From Actinomycetes bacterium (GTDB lineage: Bacteria; Actinomycetota; Acidimicrobiia; Acidimicrobiales; RAAP-2), in contig JAJYQJ010000087.1 of the NCBI GenBank assembly GCA_021794655.1, positions 1 through 36,559 on the forward strand: DNA of 36,559 nucleotides. Reading direction: 5' to 3'. Below are positions 36,558 to 36,559 of this stretch, in pieces (the first letter of the stretch is position 1; each line of letters begins with the position of its first letter). The position numbers were made by a program, and so were the translations under genes. The notes under the pieces are model-generated. The model did not search any database. It was not told the DNA's origin and saw only the letters and a list, made by a program, of their open reading frames with translations.

Positions 36558-36559
36558 AC

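Overview
The window reads as chromosomal DNA of a GC-rich actinobacterium, most likely an Acidimicrobiia-type lineage. Three things point there: the gene order dapF-hflX ... lexA / LysM gene-nrdR, which matches mycobacteria and other Actinobacteria; LexA boxes of the CGAAC-N4-GTTCG type; and actinobacterial sequence signatures (a GWWxAxDxKWYPPE N-terminus, GYW..DGGIFAF tail repeats, DUF4395, DUF2332). Taxonomy is an inference; no rRNA gene is present.

Layout. (1) 1-2.3 kb: the end of a secreted Cys-rich repeat protein, a lipoprotein gene, then a broken second copy of the same secreted-protein tail. (2) 2.3-8.7 kb: a lysine/diaminopimelate block (dapF, hflX, dapC, cold-shock gene, methyltransferase, dapD, dapE) that supplies meso-DAP for peptidoglycan by the succinylase route. 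(3) 8.7-12.8 kb: a DNA-damage block, with lexA divergent from a membrane LysM gene across three LexA boxes, followed by nrdR, a PIG-L deacetylase-like gene and dinB. (4) 12.9-16.9 kb: DUF2332 gene, PATAN/DUF4388 gene with a polyproline linker, and a class I methyltransferase. (5) 17-24 kb, minus strand: L,D-transpeptidase, glnD, secreted hydrolase and GT4 glycosyltransferase. (6) 24-28 kb: a mobile-DNA zone bounded by tRNA-Cys and an IS200/IS605 derivative. It holds a dead IS1595-type transposase, a DUF5615 remnant, a DEDDh exonuclease, tRNA-Val with a serine-recombinase fossil abutting its 3' end, and a TnpA/TnpB chimera. (7) 28-31 kb: a 54-residue membrane protein translationally overlapped with a patatin, DUF4395 and a GWW-type membrane protein. 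(8) 31-36.5 kb: a 1694-residue secreted subtilase with a propeller-like region and GYW repeats, plus the end of a paralogue at the window edge.

How the genes fit together. DAP synthesis, L,D-transpeptidase and the LysM gene all concern the cell wall. The lexA/LysM/dinB block suggests that DNA damage is coupled to division arrest and mutagenic repair, as with mycobacterial Rv2719c (ChiZ). Several genes (dapD, the L,D-transpeptidase gene, glnD) lack a Shine-Dalgarno sequence but have a -10-like hexamer 6-8 nt before the start codon, suggesting leaderless mRNAs.

Intergenic DNA is unusually rich in short tandem or direct repeats of 15-26 bp. The strongest candidates for follow-up are the three-box SOS divergon with its LysM protein, the in-frame TnpA-TnpB chimera, the small-membrane-protein/patatin pair, the PIG-L protein with an altered HPDD motif, and the tandem GYW-repeat exoproteins.
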